From assembly GCA_015657535.1 (NCBI GenBank), contig JADHZB010001862.1:24642-45497 (forward strand): a stretch of DNA of 20,856 bases, written 5' to 3'. Both the position numbers and the translations under genes were made by a program. Shown here piece by piece: positions 1 to 10,259 of the stretch (the first letter of the stretch is position 1; each line of letters starts with the position of its first letter). Origin of the DNA: Nephromyces sp. MM_2019 (Eukaryota; Apicomplexa; Aconoidasida; Nephromycida). A model generated the notes under the pieces. That model searched no databases. It was given only the letters and a program-made list of their open reading frames with translations, and had not been told where the DNA came from.

Positions 1-26
1 CACGGTAAAAAAATACACGGTGCAAG

Positions 27-74
27 GCACACACAGTACAAAGCACACACAGTACAAGGCACACACAGTACAAG
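27..74. repeat. 16-bp tandem repeat, three copies
   Basis: Three head-to-tail copies of a 16-bp unit, gcacacacagtacaag or one base different, occupy 27-42, 43-58 and 59-74, followed by a looser CA tract to about 90. The repeat lies in the intron just before the first visible CWF19L1 exon, whose acceptor TCAG is at 101-104. Confidence 0.9.
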
Positions 75-104
75 GAAAGCACACACACCACTTTGATTTT
101 TCAG

Positions 105-3100
105 CTGGATAGTATACGACGGAGTTGAGTGTGCGAAAAAGGCAGCTGAAGCATCAGAGCAAATTGAAGCCTCGGGAAGGAAGATTAGCATTAAAGTGTG
201 GAATGGGAAGATTCCTTATGCTCCCCACAGGCAGGATGATAGCAGCCGTAACACAGTAGTTAACGCTGAGCCTCATTCAGGTTAGCAAAGCTATCTCAGT
301 GTGTTTATACAGAAGCTTTAGATTGTGTGTGTTACTCTGGATGATGCTTAGATTATGTATGCATTTTTTCCGATGAAAGTTGACTGCAGGCTGCTTTTCT
401 ATGTGTGATGAAAAGTAGTATGCGTAGACTCACGGGCGGATTTGGTGTATGTGATAGTGTATGTACACTATTTTAGGAGCCATAATGATGCGCTTAAGAA
501 GACTTTTTTGTGTGCAGTTTTTTGAGTGTGTGGATGTAGGTTTCATTGCTGTTGCGGTGCGTGATTTTGGAAGCTTGACTTTCCGATTTTGAAGCAGTGC
601 TATCATTTGTGTGTTTTTGTGGGTTTGTGTGTGCGTTGTGATGCGACAGGAGTAAATCTATATATTGGCGTGTGCCTGCTAACAAGTGTGTATATGTATA
701 GTCCTATCTGCATGTTTGCGTGCTAACAAGAGTGTATTTTTGTAGGTCTATCTGTATATCTATCTTAGCAAGATTGCCCCTATATATAACCATGTGTCTG
801 TGTGCTATAGATTGCTGGTTTTGCCTGGTAAATCCGGATGTTCGCCTCAGTCTAATTGCCTCTGTGGAACGGCACGTAAGTCAGCATTTTTTAGCTTTGC
901 TATATGAAGAAGCAGAATCCCAAGACATCGTAGAATTAGCACACCCATTTGCTTGGTAGTGATGCTGGATAAGATTTGAGAAAGATGATGTAGAAGATTA
1001 GATAAAGAAGCTGTAAGAGAGTCTGAAAAAAACAAAAGAAAAGGCAGATTTATAGAGTAGTTCTGGTGATAATTAGAGGAGGCAATACGAGGAAAAACGT
1101 CGTTTATGAAGGCTTTTTTGGAGCTTTTTGATGGAAAAAGAAATGCAAAATATCTGCAAGAAACTCTTTAAAAGTTATTTTCCTGTGTGTGTTTGATTAT
1201 TCTTCCTTTTTGTGATTTTGTATGAAAAAGCGGGAGTTTTAAGCTTTTTTTTTGCTGATTTTGGTGTGAAAAATAGGGTATTTAAATAGCATCTTCATCT
1301 GGTGATTTTGATCTCCAAATAGCAGCCTTTAAACATCTTCATCTAATGATTCCCCATCGAACTAGTCACACACAATTCCAAAGGAATTAAATTACATATT
1401 CTTCTTAAGCACCTACTTCTTCTCTTTGATGATGAGACTACAGCTCTTTTTCCTGCCTGAAATTCAGCTTAGTGTGTCATTGTGTGTGTGTGTGTGTGTG
1501 TGCATAAACACATTTTAATTCTTTCCAAAAAGTCAAGCTTCATGCACATCTTCAAAGATTTCCTAATTGCTTTGCTTCCTTTTAGAGTATTCATGAAGGA
1601 ATGCTTGATTTCGAGATTCTTCACTTTTCTTAGGTTTATATTAGCTTAGCGAAAGGAGGTGTTACTAAGGAGCATGCAATGATTGTTCCCCTCAAGCACT
1701 ATCCTAGTGTGTTGCATTGCTCGGCTGAAGTAAACAAGGCTATTTCCGAAAGAATTCAAGCTCTTCGTAGCATCTTCAGGCAGAAGGTTCTTTGTGTGTG
1801 TGTGGGTGTGTGTATGGGTGTGAGCCGTGCGTTTAGATGCTGGGTTTGTGTGCTGTATGTTTGTTTGCTGTAAATTTGTGAGTTATGTTTATGTGTATGC
1901 TCTAGTTGTTTACTCTATGTGTGTGCTGGTGCACTGTTTTTTTGTATGCTGCGTGTGTGCTCTTCTGGTGCTGCTTTTGTGTGCTGTGTGTGTATCGATA
2001 TGCACATATATGTATCTCGTCTGCTTGTTCTTGTGCCTTGCCTGGTTCCGTCATCGGCTTTAATTGAAAGTGTTTGTATGTAAGGCTTTCATACTGCTTG
2101 TTTATAGTTACTATTCTATTAAGTAATGAAGCGTGTGTGTGTGAAATGAAGCTGGTTTTTTCCTTTTTTGAGGGAATTACAGATCTGAAAGACATTCTTA
2201 GTGAAATATACTTCCTCTTGGATGTTTTTTTTTAAGTTTTTTTCTTCTAGTTTATCAGGCGTTTTCAGTGGGTGTGTTGTGTGCGGTAAATGGTGTGTGC
2301 TTCTTCTTAGGGCATACTTGTGCTGAATAATATGAGCTTGTTCTTTTTGTTGGGGTTTTTTGTGCTAAGCAGTGTGTGTGCTCCCTTTTCTAGTATTCTT
2401 GTGCGAATCAGTGTGTGTGCTCCCTCTTTTCGGATTTTGTGTTACTCCTCTCTTTGCTTTGTATCTCTCATCGCATCCTTCCTCTTTTAACCCTACTTTT
2501 CCAGATTTCACCTTTCTTTTGCTTGCATAAGCTGTTGAAGAATGTTCTAAGTTTTCCTATTTTTGATGCGATTTTTGTCAATTTTCGTGATTTTCATCAG
2601 GGCAAGGATTGCATAGTTTTTGAGAGATTTATCAAGATGAAAGTTTCAAAAGCAATGCACACACAAGTGCATGTAGTTCCTATCAGACAAGGCTTGAGCT
2701 CTTATTGTTCAGACCTTTTGAAGGTATTTGAGAGATTGTCAACTTCAGTGAAGCTTTCTTCTGTTGAGGAAACTCAAAAAACCTTTTTCGCTTGTTCTTA
2801 CGCAAATAATGTGCATAGCGTGTTTGTGTGCGAAAGTTTTGCTCTTTTTTTGTGCTATGCTTTCTCCTACACTTTTTTGTTTTTTACCCTAATTTGAGGT
2901 AGTAAATGGTGTTTTTTTGCTACCTGAAAGCTTTTGAACTAGGGATTTCGAGCTGTAAAGAGGTAATTGTAGTTTGTATATCTTCCGGACTTGTTTATGC
3001 GAAAGAATATTGCGGTTTTACTGTTTTTAGCTGCTTTATTCTCCAATTTTTTCATCATCTTCAAGTTTTTTTCGTATCTTCAGTCTCTTTAATGATTGTT

Positions 3101-4036
3101 TAAATTTCTTATAGTGTGAGAGTAATTTAGCTGCTCTCATCTTTGTTTTGCTTCTAACAAGCTGAGCTAGTAATCTCCAAAAATGCCGAAAAAGTGTGTC
3201 TTTGTGTTTTAAAAAAGGCAAAGTCTCAAGAACTAGGTCTTACCCTTAAAAGAGTCTCCACTTTTGATGAATTTTTTTCTTCTTTTTCGCTGGAAAATGA
3301 AGGCAGTCTAGCCATTGCTAAGGATTACATGTATCTGGAATTCCCTGGAGAGGCAACAGCTAAGGGAAAGCCCGTAAGCTACTAGAAAATGACGCTTTTG
3401 AGTTGATGAAAACTGCATTCTTGTTGAAGATTTTAGGGGATTTTTTGGAGAATAAAAAAGCGAGATTTTGAATTTTCTCTAATTTTTGCAGTACTTTAGG
3501 TTTTTGGAGTGTGCAGTTAGAGTTTTGAAGATTTATAGACCTGGTGCTCCAGAGAGATAGAGTTTTAAGCTGCATTGCGTGTGTATCTGTTTTTTTTTGT
3601 TTAAGAAATTTTAGTTGGCAGCAGCTCTAGAATGCTTTGAAATGAAAGTTTTGTGCGTTATTGGGCTTCTGTAACGCAAAAATTTTGCATGTTGCTTCTT
3701 TCTTTTCACGAGATTCTGCTTCTTCTTCATCATGTGTGTTGTGCTCTCTTTGTGGTTTGTTTACGCTATTACTAGTACGCCAAACCTGAGCTACTTTTAC
3801 GCCACAAGTGTTTCTTCCTCCTGTTGTTTTTACTTGCCGCTAATTCGAGTTGTCTTCAGGTTTTATGCTACCATATTTCGGCTCCTGGAAGGCTGCCGAT
3901 GAACTTTTGCCGTGAGTTTATTGCTGATGTCATGGACTGCCCGGAACGAGCAGAATGGAAAGAATGTATTGAAGATGAAGATGCAGAATTAAAGCAAGTC
4001 TCCTCATTGAGAAATTCGCTACAAGGAGATATTTGA
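105..4036 (+). CDS. CWF19L1/Drn1-like CwfJ-family protein, 3' part of the gene (six exons)
   Basis: Spliced gene, 5' end outside the window. Exons: 105-280, 811-875, 1634-1786, 2601-2723, 3218-3373 and 3860-4036 (stop TGA 4034-4036). All introns are GT-AG; the first visible one is phase 1 and the other four phase 0, and the reading frame holds across every join, giving about 282 visible residues. Exon 1 reads like the second half of an RRM: an RNP1-like tail WIVY, helix ECAKKAAEAS and final strand GRKISIKVW. Exon 2 has the zinc-binding DCWFCLVNP that opens the CwfJ_C_1 HIT-like domain. Exons 3-4 carry LAKGG, VPLKHYPSV, IVFERF and the HIT-type HTQVHVVPI. Exons 5-6 are CwfJ_C_2, with LPMNFCREF and RAEWKEC near the C-terminus. 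The family binds late spliceosomes and the lariat-debranching machinery. The acceptor before exon 5 has a poor pyrimidine tract, so that boundary is the least certain. Confidence 0.9.
281..810 (+). other. CWF19L1 intron, TG-rich
   Basis: 530-nt phase-1 intron, donor GTTAGC and acceptor GTGCTATAG. It is T- and TG-rich on the coding strand, like most introns here. A short + frame at 720-959 runs across this intron and exon 2 and is not a separate gene. Confidence 0.8.
1481..1502. repeat. (TG)11 microsatellite
   Basis: A pure TG dinucleotide run inside the 876-1633 intron of the CWF19L1-like gene. Confidence 0.95.
1787..2600 (+). other. CWF19L1 intron with interrupted TG tract
   Basis: 814-nt phase-0 intron from GTTCTT to TTTTCATCAG. 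Its first 350 nt is an interrupted TG/T-rich tract. The Cys/Val-rich frames that translate from this tract are low-complexity artefacts. Confidence 0.8.
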
Positions 4037-4099
4037 TAGAATGAAATGTCTGGGCTTGATGGCTGATTTTTATTTAGCTTTTTGCTTCAAAAAAAAAAT

Positions 4100-4275
4100 T
4101 AACACACGCAGACGCACACTCTGAGGTATCTTGATACACGTCAGCATATCCACACACACACGTATAAATATGAATATATCTTCATGCTCATTCACATATC
4201 CACACACATATGAGCATATCCAGGCACTCACACACACACACATTAATATATCCGCATATCAAATTAACACACTCG
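4100..4275. repeat. Interrupted CA-rich tract with repeated catatccacacacac-like units
   Basis: CA dinucleotide runs are separated by a recurring catatcca motif, as in gcatatccacacaca, acatatccacacaca and gcatatccaggcac. This forms a degenerate minisatellite of irregular period just downstream of the CWF19L1-like gene. Confidence 0.75.
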
Positions 4276-4426
4276 TGCTGTTGTCATTTCATGTCTACAA
4301 GCGATAACCAAGGACGTCTTGCTATACTCGAGTCTTTTTCACTATTCTAGCGAGCTTTTTTATTAAACTTGCTAGTTTAAAGAACTCTTATTGAAGAAAC
4401 CTGAAAAGATTGAATCTTGAGGATAT

Positions 4427-4432
4427 AATAAA
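4427..4432 (+). promoter_or_regulatory. Possible poly(A) signal AATAAA
   Basis: Canonical hexamer on the + strand downstream of the CWF19L1-like stop codon. Only its position supports it, and AATAAA occurs easily by chance in AT-rich DNA. Confidence 0.25.
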
Positions 4433-5429
4433 GAACCAGATAACATCGTTTTACTGGTTTTTTTTCTTTTTTGACGGGAAGATGCTGTTTCAACACTGAA
4501 CGTCGCTTTATTTGATTGAAAAATCGGAATTTCCTCCGTTTCTAAGTCCTTTCGTATGATTTTGCGCGTATCAAATAGCTTTTTATTTGCTTATTTTTAG
4601 TTTAAACGGTAACTATTAGAATTTCTAGGTTTCTCTACAATAGCCAGGTACAAGAGAAGTGCTCCGTGTGTGCAATGTGTCGTATATATCACCGTGTTTG
4701 AGTGATTGTCAATGCATATCCTGCGGTATAAATGGCATTTAGATGACATTTTAAGTTGTTTTATGAATACTTCTTTGTGACATCTATGTCAGGGAACTGC
4801 TTTAAAGCCATTTTTTAGCTTTCTTCCATAGAATGTTGCTAAATTTATTGACTTTGGTTTCGACTCTTATCTTCACCTATGTCTATAGGTTGGTTTGCCA
4901 CTTTTTTGATTATCTTTTTATCTAGGTACTTGGTGTTTTTGTATGTGTGTGTGTGTGTTCTCTTTTGTAAGCTCTCGTTGTTCTGTAGTTTGTTCTTCTC
5001 GTGGGGTCTTGACGAAAGAGAGGCAGGATGATGCTGCATAACGTGAATTTGGCAGCAAAATATAGGATATTTAACCTATTTAGAAGATGGGTGACTGTTT
5101 GGAGGAGATTCTAGTGTTTCTACCTTAAGTAGAAGCTAGGCATTGGTTGTGAAGGTTTATCACCTGCTGAGCTTGTTGTACTTCTTGCATCTCAGTGAAA
5201 TGCAGGAAAAAGTCGAGTAGAAACGGTCTTCTAGAAGTTCATAGTTGTAACTTGGTATTCAAATGTGTGCGTGTGTGTGTTTTAGTGGTGTTACCACTCT
5301 TTGTGTGTGTTTGCTAGCACTCCTTGTGTGTGTATACCACCACTATTTATCCTCTTTTTCCGGCGCTATTTCTATCTTTTCACTGGTTTGCACCCTTCAC
5401 CGGATTTTTCTTGTATATTTTTCAAGAGT

Positions 5430-5600
5430 ATGGCAAACTGCGTCCTTCTTCTGTGTATCTTCATGCTCACTGGGCTACTCCATGATGAAACCGCTGATAA
5501 ATCTTCCTCCTTCGCTAAAAGTAGTGCAGATAATTTTTTGGGAACTCACAAAGATTTCGCTTTTTCACACTTGAAAAAATCGTCAAATTTAGCGATTTAG
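5430..5600 (+). CDS. Candidate small secreted protein ORF (56 aa), uncertain
   Basis: Not a recognised family. The ORF starts ATGGCA. Its N-terminus MANCVLLLCIFMLTGLL looks like a signal peptide: a short polar start, then about 14 hydrophobic residues. A hydrophilic tail rich in Ser, Lys, Asp and Phe follows and ends KKSSNLAI before TAG. The same frame is open upstream to about 5301, but that part is T/C-rich and looks non-coding, so the ATG at 5430 is the most natural start. The ORF could also be a first exon or chance. No promoter or splice signal nearby supports it. Confidence 0.25.
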   Translation: MANCVLLLCIFMLTGLLHDETADKSSSFAKSSADNFLGTHKDFAFSHLKKSSNLAI

Positions 5601-7077
5601 CAACGAAAATGATGCCTGAAAGAGCTTGTGAATTAGAACGAGGAGGAAGGGTTCTTCAGCATTTTTCCTCTTCGCATAAGCTATTCTAACCCCCACGATT
5701 TGGTTTATTTTATATCTTTCCACCTTTAACAATTAGATTCTGGGGAAAATACTAGTATAGAAGCGTTATTTGAAGTTATAAATTGAGGGGTTTTTTTCTA
5801 GTTTCATTTGATGATTTCTCGTGTCCGCTTCAGTTTTGAGTATTTTTTCATTATATAGAGGATAAGTGTAGATCGCTGGTGTATAAATAACAAGAGACAG
5901 AAGGGAATAAACTGGGTAAAAGAAAAAATTGGTGAATTACAGAAAAAAGCAAATTAAATAGATTAAATCAAGTGGATGAACCGAACAAAAATAACTGCAG
6001 CTTAATCCATGTCCAGGAGGGCTTCTCCATTACAATAAAGCCTTCATGCTAGCACTCCAGCACACAGGCAGTGATGCCAACACTTTGAAGCTTTTAAAAA
6101 AGATACTCGAATACTAGCAATTTCCCATTTAAGAAATCAAATTTCTCAATGTATTCAATAGCTAAGTTTTTTGCTACTATAACAAAAAAAATATAACTCA
6201 CTTTCTCTAGCGTCTTTTATGCTTTTGTGTTATTACCCTAAAAACCCCGTAAGCTTTCATCAGCAGAATACTCTTTAAAACTAGCAATTTGCGTGATGCT
6301 TTCCCAAATAGCTAGTTTTAAACTTATGGGAAACTAGGCATAGAGCATTATTTTTTTTTAAGCCAAAAGCTGGGGATTTTTGAAACGCTCAGCATTGCTT
6401 GCCTATAAGCGTTCAGACAGGACAATCTGCCCGCTTCGCTAAACTACCACCTGGCTAGAGATTATGAGTAAATTATCTCAGAAATTCTCTCTCGTGTGTG
6501 TGCTACAGCTTTATTAGATCACCTCTTTTGAGGCAAAAAATAGCAATTTGCTTGGCATAAAGGCTCCATTGTGTTTGCGCAAGTTTGTCGTTTGGTTATT
6601 TATATTGATGCTTTTAGTTTAAAGCTATTAGTGATTTACTCTGTTGACTCCATCAACACCGCAGGAAGGGGGGAGGAGCTTTTTAAGGTGTTGTAGTAGG
6701 AGAGAGGGGCCTTCCCAAGACAATTCAATAGAAGAGAGGAACTTTCATAGACATAAAAACTCGTTAACGCAAAAGGTTCAGTGTTTCTATCTTGTATGAG
6801 AGCAACAGTCTACTTATCTTTTTACACACATGGAATCACCATTGCCCTCTAGTTTCATGTGAGATGCACATCTTCCTGATGTTTTAGCACGAAGTACCAT
6901 CTTCCTGCAGATTTTTGCAGCAAGATAGCCCGGAATATTAGAGTTGTGTTTAAGCAGTCTGCCTGTGGCGTGTGTTGTCTAGAATGGCTTGAAAATATTG
7001 AATTAGTTCGGGAGCTACACATGAAATATGAAGAAAAATTCTCAAACATGCTTCGCTTATATATGCAGTCACACATA
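5601..7077. other. Long non-coding stretch
   Basis: AT-rich sequence with frequent stops in all frames. I see no splice-flanked coding run, tRNA-like cloverleaf or transposon ends. Small homopurine islands occur around 6660-6720. Short frames at 6855-7246 on the - strand begin here and run into the CA tract; they are simple-sequence translations. Confidence 0.5.
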
Positions 7078-7410
7078 TAGTCAAGCGCACAGAATACACA
7101 CATATGCACACACCTGCAGACAATCGACACACACGCGGCATATACCCGCGTACAGATACCCACTCACACATTCGACGCCTGCCTACGCACACACCCAACC
7201 GACACACGCGCAAACCACACATAATCCATACACAACCCACACACACAACTCACATACACTCACAATCCACACGCAGCAAATACGCACACCCAACCCACAC
7301 ACACATCGACCCGGCCAACAAACACACACCCAACCAACGGACACACACGCAACTCACACACAACATAAACGCATACCCAACAAACACAACACGCACACAC
7401 ACAACACTCT
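7078..7410. repeat. About 330-bp CA-rich, nearly G/T-free tract on + strand
   Basis: An interrupted CA array with many short variants (cacacccaac, cacacgcaac, cacatacact) and strong A+C strand asymmetry. It yields long frames in several phases, His/Thr-rich on + and Cys/Val-rich on -. Such multi-frame openness is typical of simple sequence and not of a gene. Confidence 0.9.
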
Positions 7411-8248
7411 CTCTCCTCGCCTTTTCGATGGCTCCATGTGCTGTCGATACTCAACATACAGCACAATAGCTGAAGAACTCCAAATATCCCCCAGTTTCTT
7501 CCTTTAAAAGCTAAAAGAGCTTTTTTTATGTTTTTTTCCTTTTTCATCTTCTCTGCTAATTCGGGGAGGGGTTGTTTCTTTTAACAGGTTTGTTTACTTT
7601 ATTAAAGTGTGTTTACTGACAATACATCATAGAAAGAGGGAGGATTTTTACGTTTTTTTCTCATCTTTTCGCATAATTGACCAATTCTGTGAGGTTTGTC
7701 CGTGAAAGTGATGTCCTGACAAACGGCTTATCGATTGAAGCTTTTGATGATTTCAGCTGCTTCTTCATGCTTTTCTGTTAGTATGATGTGCCTGTGTACT
7801 GTGGAAATACTGAGCGCATTAATCTCCAAGGAGTGAGTTTTTGTTTGATTTTTGTAGATGCATATGTTTTTGTGTGTCATGAAGGATTTTCTGATTTTGC
7901 AATGCTTTTTGTGGGGGTTTTGTGGCATTTGAGTTGCGCTGTGTGTATTTTGGTTGACATTCGGAATAGCGGCTGCAATTGTGGATGAAGAGGAGGCTTT
8001 TTTGTTGCAAGAGGAGTTTTTTTGCTTCATCGCCGATGTTTTTTCTTTGCTTCTTCAAAGAGTGAATACCCCCCCGCTAGTCTGGTTGATTTCCGACTAC
8101 CAGAGGAGAATGTACTGATGTAGCGAGTTGGATGAAGTCTCGTTAGCTGGCTCTTTAGTCTTGTCCTATGTATACGTATAAAGTGAAATTTCCTGCAGAA
8201 AAGGGTCATTTTTAGGCGCTATTCGATGCTTTTAGGGCTTTGAGTGTT
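7411..8248. other. No secure gene; weak coding-like frame on - strand
   Basis: T-rich on the + strand. A minus frame at 7728-8030 ends with HRHIILTEKHEEAAEIIKSF, which looks less random than its surroundings. It has no matching exon or family hallmark, so I do not call it a gene. Confidence 0.4.
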
Positions 8249-8750
8249 TTAGGCTTCATCTTGCTCGTAGCTCATGATCACAATAGAGGGTATTGTACAA
8301 AAAACATCAAATTTTTGGTGAATTTGAGAGAATCTTGAAACTTTCATGTCTTTCAGAGCTTGAGGCTGACTTTTGCGTGTTTCTTTCTCGATTTTGAAGC
8401 TAATGTTTCGCAACAAGTTCTTCTGCCGATTTTTGCTTGCTGATTTTGATATATAACGCGTGTGTGGAAGAATGCGCGGCAAATACCACCACTACCAACC
8501 GCACAGCATGCAGTTGCTTTGTCTATTTTAATTAGAAAATTCATAGATACAACTGGTAAAGCACAAAACTTGATGATCTGCTAGATAATAATTGATTTTG
8601 ATTTATTTTATCTCCAGCATCACTTTTGTAAAGTTTACGTCTTCTAGCTACCCTATCTAAAACTGCTCTGATGGCTCCCACAAAGAGCATGCGTGCTTTT
8701 GTGCTGTAGTATGATGTTTTTGCAGTTTTTTTGTTGGTAAATATGGGCAA
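8249..8750 (-). other. Two coding-like minus-strand frames, unproven
   Basis: The frame at 8541-8750 includes ARMLFVGAIRAVLDRVARRR, and the frame at 8249-8482 ends PSIVIMSYEQDEA. Their residue mix is more protein-like than neighbouring shadow frames. I could not find donor and acceptor sites that join them in phase, and I recognise no family. The + strand here is T-rich, so on the - strand the intervening DNA is A-rich and makes poor intron sequence. It may be chance. Confidence 0.2.
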
Positions 8751-8949
8751 ATTTACCGTGTGTGCAATGAGGAAAGTTTACTTTCTTGATTAAGGGCGTG
8801 TGCTTATATCACGCTTCTATATAATCAAAGATTATGTGTATTTTGTGGTTCTTTTTTATACCCACGGCTTCTGATCATTTAGCGGCAAAGTGCTGAACGC
8901 GTTTTCTTGAGTGGGTAAATATGTATACTAAACTAGAGCTATTTCTCAG

Positions 8950-8970
8950 GAGGTTGTCTTTGACAACCTC
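8950..8970. repeat. Perfect 9-bp inverted repeat with 3-nt loop
   Basis: Left arm GAGGTTGTC at 8950-8958, loop TTT, right arm GACAACCTC at 8962-8970. It sits right after an acceptor-like pyrimidine tract ending CTCAG and just before an open + frame. Confidence 0.85.
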
Positions 8971-8974
8971 TAGG

Positions 8975-9192
8975 AGTTTGATTTTCCATCTTCAGAAACC
9001 TTCGCTCTCCTTCGCTTCTCACCCAAACTTACCACGAATCATTCGTTCTAAACAAGAAGTCAATTGAAGATGAAGCTGCTTTGCTGTATAAGCTTTTTGT
9101 GAGAGGTTTTCGAGTTTCTTTTGGCATTATCGCGTGCTTTCTTTTGAGAAGCAACAGGCTACACACATGTACGTACATCTATGACACGTAAA
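8975..9192 (+). other. Open + strand frame, possible orphan exon
   Basis: This 70-codon frame has no start of its own. It contains LNKKSIEDEAALLYKLFVRG, which is plausible coding sequence, then turns hydrophobic and stops at TAA. No in-phase partner exon was found and no family is recognised, so it is listed only as a weak exon candidate. Confidence 0.15.
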
Positions 9193-10259
9193 GAGCATCG
9201 CAAAGCGCTTTGCAAGAGAAAGTCTCCAGACTGGAAGACCGAGCAATTCTGCTTCATTGCAAAACAAGTCATTTTCCTCAAAAAAAAAAACAATCGAGCG
9301 GATTGCAGGGAATCTGCTGATATAAGACCTATCAACTTCCTGCTTCTCATCAGCTAAGAAGAAATGTTATTTATTTTTTGGCTTTTTGTTATGCTTTTTT
9401 TCAGTGTAGTGGGGATTCAAGCTCAGAAAGGATTGTTTGGGGTAGTGGAGAAAAAAGGCTAGTTTTTATGAAGAAGGATGTTGTTTGACAATCGAAGATA
9501 TATGTTTGAAGAAGGATTTGTTTATTGCATTATTCTCGGTGATTTCCGTGCTCAAAATGAGTAGGTAGACCTAGGTTTACCAATTGTTTGCGTTTTTCTT
9601 CCCTGAAGATGTATAGCATTTATAAGCTGTCTTTGCTTTGTTTTCACAACAGAAATTGATGTTTTCCCCTCGTCAAGCCACGCACACACCTACGCCGATA
9701 AGAGAAAGGGAGAAGAAGATATAGGCAGTCTTTAAGGGTCGTTGCTAGCATTGATTTAGACGCACAAAGACAAAAACTCTGATTTAATTTAACTCATCTT
9801 TCTGACTGTTTCTACAGAATCTAAGCCTCCACTATGCATATTTTTGAATAGTTAAAGCCTCGCCGCTCACATCTCCAGTTCTAGGTGTTTCAGAGAAGCT
9901 GCAAAAGTGTTTGATACACATGTGCGCATATGTTTACCCCTCCTTGACGTATGCTATTCCATTGGTTAGAATCCCAGTCTTTAGCTTTTTCCCTCTCTTC
10001 TGGTGGAGATAATCCTTCCATAGCATTTTGTCTGTGTGGTGTTTCTCGCGGTGGAATCTCTCTGTGCGTTCTGCTCTTTCTCTAGTCGCTCAGTGTGGGT
10101 ATTATAAGTGTTGGCACCACGAAATCTTCGGTTCACCATCATTAAACTCCTTCATTAAGCAGCACACGCAGACACACACGCACAAGTACCCAAATCGTTT
10201 CAAACACTGCCTAAAGCTGCAATTTAAAGAGCTTTTCACCCTCTTTAAAGCTAGTCAAG
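9193..10259. other. Upstream region of EIF4A3 gene
   Basis: About 1 kb without a gene, holding the presumed promoter and 5' UTR of the helicase gene. No TATA box or other core element is convincing. A short CA-rich run lies at about 10161-10185, roughly 75 nt before the start codon. A frame starting at 10028 reads through this region into the helicase start and is not a separate gene. Confidence 0.5.

Larger units (their letters stand above)
4037..5429. other. 3' flank of CWF19L1-like gene, no gene seen
   Basis: The stretch holds the likely 3' UTR, an interrupted CA tract at about 4100-4275 and a single AATAAA at 4427-4432 that could serve as a poly(A) signal about 390 nt past the stop. The rest is T-rich with many stops in all frames. 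A (TG)n run lies near 4940-4958. Confidence 0.6.

Noticed and set aside
1827..2195. Cys/Val/Leu-rich + frame and its minus shadow
   Set aside because: It lies in the TG-rich intron 1787-2600 of the CWF19L1-like gene and reflects simple sequence.
7028..7507. Long His/Thr-rich + frames and Cys/Val-rich - frames
   Set aside because: They are translations of the CA tract, open in several phases at once, with no start context or conserved domain.
7728..7850. Parvulin-type isomerase fragment on the minus strand (HRHIILTEKHEEAAEI)
   Set aside because: Only a few residues resemble the family's RHIL..EE.A pattern, and the downstream FGYHII-type motifs are absent.
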